Source of the DNA: Actinomycetes bacterium | Lineage (GTDB): Bacteria > Actinomycetota > Acidimicrobiia > Acidimicrobiales > RAAP-2 | Direction: 5' to 3' | Assembly: GCA_021828545.1 (NCBI GenBank) | Contig: JAJZEN010000104.1 | Span: forward strand, 313 to 45,846 | Length of the DNA stretch: 45,534 nucleotides | Shown here: positions 15,784 through 23,351 of the stretch, one piece after another | Position numbering within the stretch: the stretch's first letter is position 1 | How the letters are laid out: each line of letters begins with the position of its first letter | Translations under genes and position numbers: made by a program | Notes under the pieces: model-generated | What the model saw: only the letters and a program-made list of their open reading frames with translations | Database searches by the model: none | Told to the model about the DNA's origin: nothing

Positions 15784-17174
15784 GACATCTCCTCCTGCAC
15801 TCGGTTGTGAGGTCCCACGTCAGTGAGCACCGCATCAGGGGCCGTTCCGGCCTCGATCTGATCGATCTCGCGTCGACGTCGGCGCGATGGAAAGAGTCCC
15901 GCGGGTCGAAAAATCATCATGACCACCAGCAAGGCGCCGAGATACATGTACAGGTCCTGGCTGTTGTACCCCGAGGGTGGAGAATGCTCGAGGTACACCA
16001 CGAATATCTGAATGAACAATCCACCCAGGACGACGCCGATAATTGATCCCATGCCGCCAAAAATCACGAGAACCAGGATGTTGATCGAGAACTGAAGGGT
16101 GAACGTCGGAGGGGTCACGAACAGGGTCTGAGACGCGGTGATAACGCCAGCGAAGCCTGCGCTCGCCGCGCCGATCGCGAACGCCATGACCTTATATTTC
16201 AGCGGGTTGATGCCCAGCGACTCTGCGGCGATCTCGTCCTCACGGATGGCGACCCACGCGCGACCCACGCGCGAATGCTCCAGACTCGAAAAGATGATGA
16301 GGAATAGGACGACGAAACCCAGAGTCAGATAGTAATACGGCACCGGATTCAGTCCCCAGAGGTACTTCAAAGACCCCAAGTGAATAGACAGAAACGGGAT
16401 CTCGCGCGTTCCCGTCGCTCCCCCCGTGATGCCAAAAAGGTTATTGGCAAACAGATAAATGATCTCCCCGAAGCCCAACGTGACGATTGCCAGATAGTCA
16501 CCACGTAGTCGTAGCGTCGGAAGTCCGATGAGCACACCACACAGCATCGCCAGAGCGATCGCGAAAGGAATGGCGAAGAATGTGTTGAATTGCATGTGAA
16601 AGGGAGGTGGCGTCGGGAGCGCCCCCGTGACCCACGCCGTGGTGTACGCACCAATGGCGTAGAACGCGACGAAGCCGAGGTCGAGGAGACCGGCGAAACC
16701 GGTGACGACGTTGAGCCCAATCGCCAAGAGAATGTAGACCAGGATTTGCTGGACAATCTGGGTTTGCCACGAATTGTCCGTGATCACGTGGGGCAAAAAT
16801 ATGGCGAGCACCAGCACGATGACGTAGAACACGTAGCGGCTTGACTTCATGTCGAGTCGCCGCCGTAAGGGAGTCCTGGTCGACATCGCGGACGCGTCAC
16901 TCCCTCCACGATGCGCACGATCGTTCCAGGATCGATGGACAAACTTGGCCAAAGCGATGGCGCCCACCACGATGAGGGTGAGCAATGAGAAGACGATCCA
17001 TCGTTGCACGGTGAAGATACCGAAAAATGACGCTTGCGCGGCGAAGGATCCCGTGAATCCCGCCGTAGGCTCTGCGCCGTTACCCTCGGGGCCGGTCATT
17101 ACTGTTACGAGCACCGCAATCAGCATGATCGCGCCAATTCGCTTGACGCGAGGATTCTGCCAGAGATCCTTCAT
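15780..17174 (-). CDS. livM: Branched-chain amino acid ABC transporter, permease LivM
   Basis: A 464-residue membrane protein. Residues 110-440 contain the LivM permease core, with helices such as LLAIGLNVVTGFAGLLDLGF and the cytosolic loop RVGRAWVAIREDEIAAESLG, the coupling segment that meets the ATPases. Residues 10-85 add two extra hydrophobic helices and a basic linker, making it longer than a minimal family member; E. coli LivM also has an N-terminal extension. The last 35 residues are charged and cytosolic. The ATG shares one base with the livH stop (TGATG). Confidence 0.92.
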   Translation of the reverse strand: MKDLWQNPRVKRIGAIMLIAVLVTVMTGPEGNGAEPTAGFTGSFAAQASFFGIFTVQRWIVFSLLTLIVVGAIALAKFVHRSWNDRAHRGGSDASAMSTRTPLRRRLDMKSSRYVFYVIVLVLAIFLPHVITDNSWQTQIVQQILVYILLAIGLNVVTGFAGLLDLGFVAFYAIGAYTTAWVTGALPTPPPFHMQFNTFFAIPFAIALAMLCGVLIGLPTLRLRGDYLAIVTLGFGEIIYLFANNLFGITGGATGTREIPFLSIHLGSLKYLWGLNPVPYYYLTLGFVVLFLIIFSSLEHSRVGRAWVAIREDEIAAESLGINPLKYKVMAFAIGAASAGFAGVITASQTLFVTPPTFTLQFSINILVLVIFGGMGSIIGVVLGGLFIQIFVVYLEHSPPSGYNSQDLYMYLGALLVVMMIFRPAGLFPSRRRRREIDQIEAGTAPDAVLTDVGPHNRVQEEMS

Positions 17175-18124
17175 CAGGCGGACCTCCCCAGACGTTCACC
17201 CAGGATGCCAGTTGGGCGGAACATCAAAACGAGCACCAGCACAGCGAAGGCCACGACGTCGATGTAGGCCCCATTCACGAAGGCGACGGAGAAACTCTCG
17301 ACGATCCCGAGCAGTAGCCCTCCGAGCACCGCACCGCGAAGGTTACCGATGCCGCCGAGAACCGCGGCCGAGAAGGCCTTCAGCGCCGGAGTGAAACCCA
17401 TCGTGTACACCACACCGATCGGGATTGAGTACAAGAAACCCGCGACGCCGCCGAGGAAACCCCCGAGCATGAATGTCACCGCAATGGTGCGGTCGATGTT
17501 CACACCCATCAGTGACGCGGTCTCGGCATCCTGCGCGACGGCGCGAATACCTCGTCCGAGTTTGCTGGTCGCGACCAACCGCTCCAAGGACACCAGCATG
17601 ATGAGTCCCACCACGAAAATCACGATGTAGTAGGTCTGGACCGCTGCTCCGAAGATCGTGAACACCGTGTTGTTGATAAAAGGAGAGTCGATCGAGAGGT
17701 TGATTCGGCCAAATTCTTTTCCGACGAAGTTGTAGATAAAGTACGACGCACCGATCGCACTGATGAGATACGCCAATTTCGGCGCGTGACGTCGACGAAG
17801 AGGGCGATACGCGACACGTTCGAGACCGACGGCCATCACGGCGCCCACGATTCCGCCCGCCAATATACCGACGATCAGGTAGACCACGGACTCGAACGCG
17901 TTCGGGGTCGAATTCCCTACCAGTACCTTCATGAGGAAAAAACTCGCGAAGGCGCCACTCATGAAGATTTCCGAGTGCGCGAAATTTATGAGACGCAGCA
18001 CTCCGTACACCATTGTGTAGCCGATGGCCACCATCGCGTAGATAATTCCATTGGCGATCCCACCAACCAGGAGCCCCCAAAACTCGTGACCCAAGGTAGT
18101 GAAGTGTGAGGAGAAATATGACAC
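17174..18124 (-). CDS. livH: Branched-chain amino acid ABC transporter, permease LivH
   Basis: A membrane permease of about 316 residues with the LivH hallmarks GVLRLINFAHSEIFMSGAF near the N-terminus, RPLRRRHAPKL in the cytosolic loop and LGGIGNLRGAVLGGLLLG near the end. It pairs with LivM to form the channel. The start is GTG 18124 after GCGAGGACG; an adjacent TTG at 18127 would add one residue. It follows livK across 111 bases that hold a very strong hairpin, so its expression is likely set by read-through of that structure. Confidence 0.92.
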   Translation of the reverse strand: MSYFSSHFTTLGHEFWGLLVGGIANGIIYAMVAIGYTMVYGVLRLINFAHSEIFMSGAFASFFLMKVLVGNSTPNAFESVVYLIVGILAGGIVGAVMAVGLERVAYRPLRRRHAPKLAYLISAIGASYFIYNFVGKEFGRINLSIDSPFINNTVFTIFGAAVQTYYIVIFVVGLIMLVSLERLVATSKLGRGIRAVAQDAETASLMGVNIDRTIAVTFMLGGFLGGVAGFLYSIPIGVVYTMGFTPALKAFSAAVLGGIGNLRGAVLGGLLLGIVESFSVAFVNGAYIDVVAFAVLVLVLMFRPTGILGERLGRSA

Positions 18125-18172
18125 CAACGTCCTCGCCCCTACCTTTCATTATCCAGCGACAGGGAAGTCTAA

Positions 18173-18219
18173 ACCAACGACTCTGCCGGGGGCATGATGC
18201 CCCCGGCAGAGTCGTTGGT
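18173..18219 (-). terminator. Perfect 22-bp hairpin between livK and livH, probable attenuating terminator or RNA stabiliser
   Basis: Bases 18173-18194 and 18198-18219 are perfect reverse complements around a three-base loop, with the GC-rich core TGCCGGGGGCA. On the minus strand it begins 16 bases after the livK stop and is followed by TTTAGACTT, a weak T-tract. In binding-protein transporter operons such structures protect the upstream message and reduce transcription into the permease genes, giving excess binding protein. Confidence 0.85.
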
Positions 18220-18235
18220 CAATGACCGTTACTTG

Positions 18236-19453
18236 TTAGTTGTGACCGAACTGAATAATCTTCCCGCCCTGAACCTGGTAGTAGTCAATCTGGCCCGCTC
18301 CGGAGCCCTTGAGGTTTCCGTCGGACTGGAACGCGATCATTCCGGTGATTCCCTTGAGAGAAATCTTGTGCAATTCGGGGATGAGGCTCGCGCGAATCTT
18401 GTTCACCGGCATCTTCGTGTTGACACGGGCCAACGCGTCGATAATGATGCTCGTGGCGTCGAAGGCCTGAGGAGCATAGAGCGCCTTGGCCGACGTGACA
18501 CCGCCCGAAATCTTCAAGAACTGCTTCTCGAGGGCTCCGGTGAAGTTGCCGCCTGAACTACCACCCGCGGCGCTCAAGAACACACCGTTGGCCGCGCTCG
18601 ACGGCGACGTGCCACTGATCAAGGACGACGACTCCGAGCCGTCACCCGACATGATCGCACCCTTGTAACCGGCGCTCCGTAAAGCACCCACGATGAGGCC
18701 GAAGTCACAGTAGTAACCGCCGTAGAACACGGCTCCGGGGTTCGAGGTCTTGATCTGCGTAGCCAACGCCGTGTACTGCGACGTGGGAGCGGTCCCCGGG
18801 GGGCACGACGACGACTGCGGGTAGGAGGCGGTGGTCACTTTGGCACCTAGCGACTTGGCGTCTTGGGCGACAACTTGAGCCAAACCGGCTCCGTAGAACG
18901 AGCCGTCGTTGAGCACCTCGACCGACTTCGCCAGTTTCTTCTTCACGAGGAACGTGGCATCAGCCTGACCTTGGACGTTGTCACCGTAGACCACGCGCAT
19001 GAAGTTGTTGTTGGTCTTCCCGTTGGTCAATCCGGCTGCGGTCGCGGACGGGCTAACCGTCGCGATCTTCGCATTGATGTAGAAGGGCTCCGCCGTCTCC
19101 GTCGCGCCCGAGAACGCCGGTCCGACGACAGCCACGAGGCTCTTGTTCGCAATGGCCTGTTGAGCCGCCGCGGGTGCCAACGTCGACGAACCCTGGTCGT
19201 CGTAGAAGGCCGCCTGCAACTTGAACGGCAACCTGCCCGAGGCGTTAGCGTCCTGGATCGCGAGCTCGACTCCCCACTTCATGTTGATACCCAGTACCGC
19301 ATTTCCACCCGACAACGGTCCCTGGTACCCGATAGTGAAAGTCGGCTTCGACGCCGCGCTCGATGATGACGCGATGCCAATTACCGGCACCGCCATCAGC
19401 ACCAGGGCGCTCGACGAGACCGCAGCCACCGTCTTATTCAAACGAAACTTCAT
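18236..19453 (-). CDS. livK: Branched-chain amino acid ABC transporter, substrate-binding protein LivK
   Basis: A 405-residue extracellular binding protein of the LivJ/LivK (type I periplasmic binding) fold. Residues 1-34 form a Sec signal peptide rich in Ser/Ala; the mature part opens FTIGYQGPLSGGNAVLG, the usual first strand and ligand loop, and contains VVGPAFSGATE. I chose ATG 19453 because GGGAG lies eight bases before it; upstream in-frame codons lack such a signal. There is no lipobox Cys at the signal-peptide end, which is unusual for a cell without an outer membrane, where binding proteins are normally lipid-anchored. Two Cys (in SSCPPG and YYCDF) could form a disulfide. It heads the liv operon and diverges from lexA. 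Confidence 0.92.
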   Translation of the reverse strand: MKFRLNKTVAAVSSSALVLMAVPVIGIASSSSAASKPTFTIGYQGPLSGGNAVLGINMKWGVELAIQDANASGRLPFKLQAAFYDDQGSSTLAPAAAQQAIANKSLVAVVGPAFSGATETAEPFYINAKIATVSPSATAAGLTNGKTNNNFMRVVYGDNVQGQADATFLVKKKLAKSVEVLNDGSFYGAGLAQVVAQDAKSLGAKVTTASYPQSSSCPPGTAPTSQYTALATQIKTSNPGAVFYGGYYCDFGLIVGALRSAGYKGAIMSGDGSESSSLISGTSPSSAANGVFLSAAGGSSGGNFTGALEKQFLKISGGVTSAKALYAPQAFDATSIIIDALARVNTKMPVNKIRASLIPELHKISLKGITGMIAFQSDGNLKGSGAGQIDYYQVQGGKIIQFGHN

Positions 19454-19631
19454 CAGTTCGTCTCCCTTATTTGATTTCAATCTGCATTTCTATGCGCCCA
19501 TCCGAAGCTCCCCGAAGGGCAGCAATGCCGGTGCATTTCATACACGGACCATTTTGGTCACGTAGGCACAGTAGCAGCGGTTTTCGAGAATATATGGTTC
19601 CCTCGTGTTAACAGTTATGACAATTTCGACG

Positions 19632-19647
19632 TCGAACAGGTGTTTGA
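19632..19647. promoter_or_regulatory. LexA (SOS) box of lexA, distal
   Basis: TCGAACAGGTGTTTGA is a near-consensus SOS box (one imperfect half-site, GTTTG for GTTCG) that overlaps the -35 element of lexA. It shares the core AACAGGTGTT with box 2 of the LysM gene. Confidence 0.8.
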
Positions 19648-19672
19648 TTCCTTTAATCCCACGACGTAGAAT
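19644..19672 (+). promoter_or_regulatory. Sigma-70 type promoter of lexA
   Basis: TTGATT (19644-19649) and TAGAAT (19667-19672) are separated by exactly 17 bases. One SOS box covers the -35 and another follows the -10, so LexA represses its own gene. Transcription would start near 19679, about 25 bases before the ATG. Confidence 0.75.
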
Positions 19673-19673
19673 A

Positions 19674-19687
19674 CGAACAACTGTTCG
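19674..19687. promoter_or_regulatory. LexA (SOS) box of lexA, proximal
   Basis: CGAACAACTGTTCG fits CGAAC-N4-GTTCG exactly, inside the longer palindrome ACGAACAACTGTTCGT apart from its two central bases. It lies directly after the -10 element of lexA. Confidence 0.9.
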
Positions 19688-19703
19688 TGAGTGGAGGAAC
19701 CCG

Positions 19704-20327
19704 ATGGCCGATGTCTTGACACCGATGAGACGAAAGATCCTGGAGTACATCGTCACGTGCCAACGAGAACGCAACTTCCCGCCGACTATCCGCGAAATCG
19801 CCGCGCACGTCGGATTAAACGCACCCGCGACGGTCGCCAACCACATCGAAGTACTGAAGAAGGCGGGATACATCGAGAAGAACCCCAAACAGCCCCGGAC
19901 CCTCACCGTGCGACTGGACGCGGAATCGGTACCCCCGGCCCCGGTCATTCGACAGATCCCCTTCGTCGGCGACGTCGCCGCCGGTACCGGGGTGTTGGCT
20001 ACGCAACAAGATCAGGAGGTCATGTCGTTGCCCGAGCAGTTCACGGGACGTGCTGAGTGCTTCGTCTTGCGAGTCCGTGGCGACTCCATGATTGACGCGG
20101 GGATACTTTCCGGGGACTTCATCGTGGTGCAGCGTCAAAATGTCGCCAATACCGGTGAAATCATCGTCGCGGGAATCCCCGGCGACGAGGCCACGGTGAA
20201 GCGGTATTTTCCCCAGGGCGCGCACGTGGTTCTCAAACCAGAAAACTCGACGATGGAGCCCATGGAGTTTGACACGAACGACGTCGTCATCTTCGGTCGG
20301 GTGATATCAGTTCTGCGTCGTTACTAG
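19704..20327 (+). CDS. lexA: SOS repressor LexA
   Basis: A 207-residue repressor and self-cleaving protease. Residues 5-68 are the winged-helix DNA-binding domain (PPTIREIAAHVGL). The C-terminal S24 domain has cleavage site Ala93-Gly94, catalytic Ser128 in GDSMIDAGI and Lys166 in EATVKRY. RecA filaments trigger cleavage and release SOS genes, here lexA itself and probably the LysM gene at 12 kb. I chose ATG 19704 because GGAGG stands six bases before it and the frame upstream would run through the promoter and LexA boxes. Its stop codon interlocks with that of the convergent dapE gene in a single CTAG. Confidence 0.96.
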   Translation: MADVLTPMRRKILEYIVTCQRERNFPPTIREIAAHVGLNAPATVANHIEVLKKAGYIEKNPKQPRTLTVRLDAESVPPAPVIRQIPFVGDVAAGTGVLATQQDQEVMSLPEQFTGRAECFVLRVRGDSMIDAGILSGDFIVVQRQNVANTGEIIVAGIPGDEATVKRYFPQGAHVVLKPENSTMEPMEFDTNDVVIFGRVISVLRRY

Positions 20328-21400
20328 TCGTCGCGCTCGCGCGGCGACGTCCCGCCCAACCAGTCACCAATGACCCGGACGAAATGCTTCACTTCCGACA
20401 AGGTCACACTCTCATCACTTCGATGCGCCAGCAACGGGTCGCCGGCACCGAAGTTGGTCGCGGGCACCGCCAGTTCGTGGAATGTCGCGACGTCCGTCCA
20501 ACCGACCTTCGCACGGGGCGTCGCCCCCGAGAGTTCCACGAGACGATGCAACTCCGCGTTGTCCAGGCTGGGCCGCGCCGAAGGAGCCCACTCGAGAATC
20601 TCGACCTCGTCACCCTCCGACACGCACTCGTGCAGATAATGTCGAAGCCATTCGACTGCCTCATCGCGCGTTCGATCAGGTGCAACACGATGGTTGAGCA
20701 CACATATGGCCGCGTCGGGCACCACGTTGTTCGCGACGCCACCTTCGACACGCACTGCTTGGAGTTGCTCAGTAAAGCTCACGCCATCGATCTCCACGGT
20801 GCGGGGCGCGTAGCGCGCAACGCGCGTCAGCAGATCCCCCATTCGATGGAGCGCGTTACGCCCCGTGAACGGACGCGACGTGTGGGCGCGACTCCCCCGC
20901 AATACCACCCTCACGTGGAGCGATCCCTGACATCCCGCTTCGACGCGACCCCCCGTTGGTTCGGCGAGCACCGCGGCGTCGGCGACCAGCAACTCGGGCC
21001 GAAGTTCGGCGATCTCCCGCAGTCCCGACTCAGAACGCGCGATCTCCTCTCGCGCGTAGAAAACCCACGTCACCTCGACCGGTCGCGGTGTGGCGTCGCG
21101 GGCGAGCTCCAACATGCCCGCCACGGAAGCCTTCATATCGCACGCGCCAAGTCCGCGCAACACGTCACCCTCAATTCGCGAGTTCCTCACGTCGCCGGGG
21201 ACCGTGTCGAGATGTCCCGCGACCATGAGTCGTTTGGGGTGCGGTCCGGTGGTTCGCGCGACGACGTTGTCGCCGATACGTTCCACGTCGAGCGCCGGAT
21301 TCGCCACGAGTTCGTCGTAAACCCGCGCGGCCAGCATCGCTTCATTTCCGCTCACCGAATCAACGCGAACGAGCTCAAGGACGTCATCGAGGTTGATCAC
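20324..21400 (-). CDS. dapE: Succinyl-diaminopimelate desuccinylase DapE
   Basis: A 358-residue M20 zinc peptidase-fold enzyme that removes succinate from N-succinyl-LL-diaminopimelate. Visible motifs are AGHLDTVPGD (zinc His and Asp), GLGACDMKAS (bridging Asp), FYAREEI (catalytic and zinc Glu), LAEPTGG and a C-terminal AHRSDE His. It resembles the Gram-positive DapE group rather than the E. coli form. GTG 21400 overlaps the dapD stop by four bases. It is the last gene of the leftward dap run and converges on lexA with shared stop-codon bases. Confidence 0.92.
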   Translation of the reverse strand: MINLDDVLELVRVDSVSGNEAMLAARVYDELVANPALDVERIGDNVVARTTGPHPKRLMVAGHLDTVPGDVRNSRIEGDVLRGLGACDMKASVAGMLELARDATPRPVEVTWVFYAREEIARSESGLREIAELRPELLVADAAVLAEPTGGRVEAGCQGSLHVRVVLRGSRAHTSRPFTGRNALHRMGDLLTRVARYAPRTVEIDGVSFTEQLQAVRVEGGVANNVVPDAAICVLNHRVAPDRTRDEAVEWLRHYLHECVSEGDEVEILEWAPSARPSLDNAELHRLVELSGATPRAKVGWTDVATFHELAVPATNFGAGDPLLAHRSDESVTLSEVKHFVRVIGDWLGGTSPRERDD

Positions 21401-22221
21401 ATCGCTACGCCGTTCTCTCGCAGGACTTCGTTGAGCGCCACTTTGGAGTGTCGTTCGTTCTCGTCGAGACGCTTAATAATCAAGACGCAGGGTAGAAAAA
21501 ACTCCCCACCTGGATACTCCCGACGTCGTTGGGCCGACACCGCGACGCAGTAATCCGGCACGTAGCCCCTCGATACCTCGGCGCCCGATTGGGCGTCGAT
21601 GACCGGAATCGAAGGATTGAGGATAGTCCCGGCGCCCAGCACCGACCCCTTGCCCACCCTCGCCCCCTCGACGACCATGCAGCGGCTACCGATGAAGGCT
21701 CCGTCTTCGATCACGACCGGAACGGCGTTGGCAGGCTCGAGAACCCCGCCGATGCCGACGCCGCCCGCGAGGTGCACGTTCGCGCCGATCTGTGCACAGC
21801 TCCCCACCGTGGCCCAGGTATCCACCATTGTGCCCGGCCCCACCCACGCACCAATGTTCACGTAGCTCGGCATCATAATGACGCCAGGGCTCAAGTAACT
21901 ACCGCGGCGGGCCGAGGCGCCGGGCACAACGCGCACACCGTGGGCGGCATAATTTGATTTGAGATCGAGTTTGTCATGAAATTCAAAGGGCCCGGACTCG
22001 GTCGTCGTCATGGCGCGCAAACGAAACAAGAGCAAAATGGCCTGCTTGATCCAGTCGTGAACGACCACGCCGTTGTCCACATTGATCTCGGCGACGCGCA
22101 ACTGGCCCTCGTCCAACTTTGTGATGACCAGTTCGACGTCGCGACGCGCCTCGACATTCGTCGGCGTCATCTCCCCGATCAGGTCGTACCAGCGTCGAAT
22201 TCTTGTCTCGAGGTCACTCAT
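21397..22221 (-). CDS. dapD: Tetrahydrodipicolinate N-succinyltransferase DapD
   Basis: A 274-residue left-handed beta-helix acyltransferase that uses succinyl-CoA. The stretches MPSYVNIGAWVGPGTMVDTW and VGSCAQIGANVHLAGGVGIG closely match E. coli DapD, and the length is also that of the E. coli enzyme. Well-known actinobacterial DapD proteins (Mycobacterium, Corynebacterium) are longer and distinct, so this is the proteobacterial-type family. An N-terminal helical domain of about 100 residues precedes the helix repeats. ATG 22221 is 23 bases after dapC; the end overlaps dapE by four bases. Confidence 0.95.
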   Translation of the reverse strand: MSDLETRIRRWYDLIGEMTPTNVEARRDVELVITKLDEGQLRVAEINVDNGVVVHDWIKQAILLLFRLRAMTTTESGPFEFHDKLDLKSNYAAHGVRVVPGASARRGSYLSPGVIMMPSYVNIGAWVGPGTMVDTWATVGSCAQIGANVHLAGGVGIGGVLEPANAVPVVIEDGAFIGSRCMVVEGARVGKGSVLGAGTILNPSIPVIDAQSGAEVSRGYVPDYCVAVSAQRRREYPGGEFFLPCVLIIKRLDENERHSKVALNEVLRENGVAM

Positions 22222-22244
22222 GGACCAATCGTAGTGTGGGCGCG

Positions 22245-23351
22245 CTAGATCGCTTCTCGAAGTCGCGAGACGGCCAATTCCAGTCGTTCGTCGGGCTGCA
22301 CCATCGCGATTCGAACGAATCCTGCGCCCGCGGGGCCGTAAAGATCACCCGGGCTCACGATGAGCCCCGACGCCGAAGCGAGCCACGCGGCTAACTCCCA
22401 TCCATCCATTCCGTCACGTGAACACCATAGGTAAAATGCTCCTTCAGGTCCGGGGCAGTCCAGGCCCGCCGCGCGCAGGGCGTCGCCGACGAGACTGAGC
22501 CGACGACGGTACGTGTTGCGCTGGACCTCGACGTGCGCATCGTCGCCGTACGCGAGGGCCACGGCCGATTGCACGGGCGCGGGCACCATCAAGCCCGCGT
22601 GTTGACGAATGAGGCGCAAGTACGCCACCAGCTCTGGGTCACCCGCGTAGAAGCCCGCCCGGACGCCCGCCAGATTTGAGCGTTTGGAGATTGAGTGCAG
22701 AACGATCACGTTGTCGACGCCGTGGGTCAACATCGTTCGGGGTCGGTCGCTCCAAGTGAACTCGGCGTAACACTCATCACTTGCGACCAGCACGTCGTGT
22801 TCACGCCCCCAGTCGGCGGCTCGACCGAGATCGTCCAAATGTCCCGTCGGATTGGAGGGGGAATTTGACCATAGGACGAGCGCGCGGCCCACGTCGCCGG
22901 GATCGAGGGAGTCCAAGTCGAGGACTCCGTCGACCAGGGGGACCTCGACCGCGCGCAATCCCGCCAGCGTGGCGCCCATTGCGTACGTGGGGTAGGAAAT
23001 AGCGGGGTACAAGACGGTGTCGCGCTCGGGCCGGCGCAGGTGCAGGTACGTCGCCAGAGACGCGACGAACTCCTTCGTACCGATGCACGCCGCCACTTGG
23101 GCCTCGGGAACTTCGACGTCGAAGCGGCGAGCCAGCCAGCGCGCGGCGCCCTCACGGAACTGTCGCGTTCCCGCCGAGGGCGGATACCCGCGCGCACCCG
23201 TAGCACGCGCCAGTTCGGCGACGACGAAGTCCGGTGGCGCGTCGACCGGCGTTCCGATGGAGCAATCGACTGCTCCGCCGTCGTGCTGGGCGGCCGCGAC
23301 TTTGAGTCCCTCGAGACGCTCGTAGGGGTAGGGCGGCGGCGTGAAACTCAC
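22245..23351 (-). CDS. dapC: Succinyl-diaminopimelate aminotransferase DapC
   Basis: A 368-residue PLP-dependent class I aminotransferase. The PLP lysine is in SISKRSNLAG, the Asn of the PLP site is in NSPSNPTG, and the phosphate-binding Arg is in the same SKRSN region. The next genes are dapD and dapE, which fixes the likely substrate as N-succinyl-2-amino-6-ketopimelate. I chose GTG 23351 because GGAGGT lies seven bases upstream and because it gives a GTGA overlap with hflX; another GTG five codons earlier has no such signal. Confidence 0.88.
   Translation of the reverse strand: MSFTPPPYPYERLEGLKVAAAQHDGGAVDCSIGTPVDAPPDFVVAELARATGARGYPPSAGTRQFREGAARWLARRFDVEVPEAQVAACIGTKEFVASLATYLHLRRPERDTVLYPAISYPTYAMGATLAGLRAVEVPLVDGVLDLDSLDPGDVGRALVLWSNSPSNPTGHLDDLGRAADWGREHDVLVASDECYAEFTWSDRPRTMLTHGVDNVIVLHSISKRSNLAGVRAGFYAGDPELVAYLRLIRQHAGLMVPAPVQSAVALAYGDDAHVEVQRNTYRRRLSLVGDALRAAGLDCPGPEGAFYLWCSRDGMDGWELAAWLASASGLIVSPGDLYGPAGAGFVRIAMVQPDERLELAVSRLREAI

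Noticed and set aside
19547-19559. GACCATTTTGGTC palindrome in the livK-lexA spacer as an operator
   Set aside because: Five-base arms are too short to stand out, and no second copy or known consensus was recognised.
20384-21553. 389-codon plus-strand frame opposite dapE
   Set aside because: DapE motifs are intact on the other strand; this frame has shadow composition.
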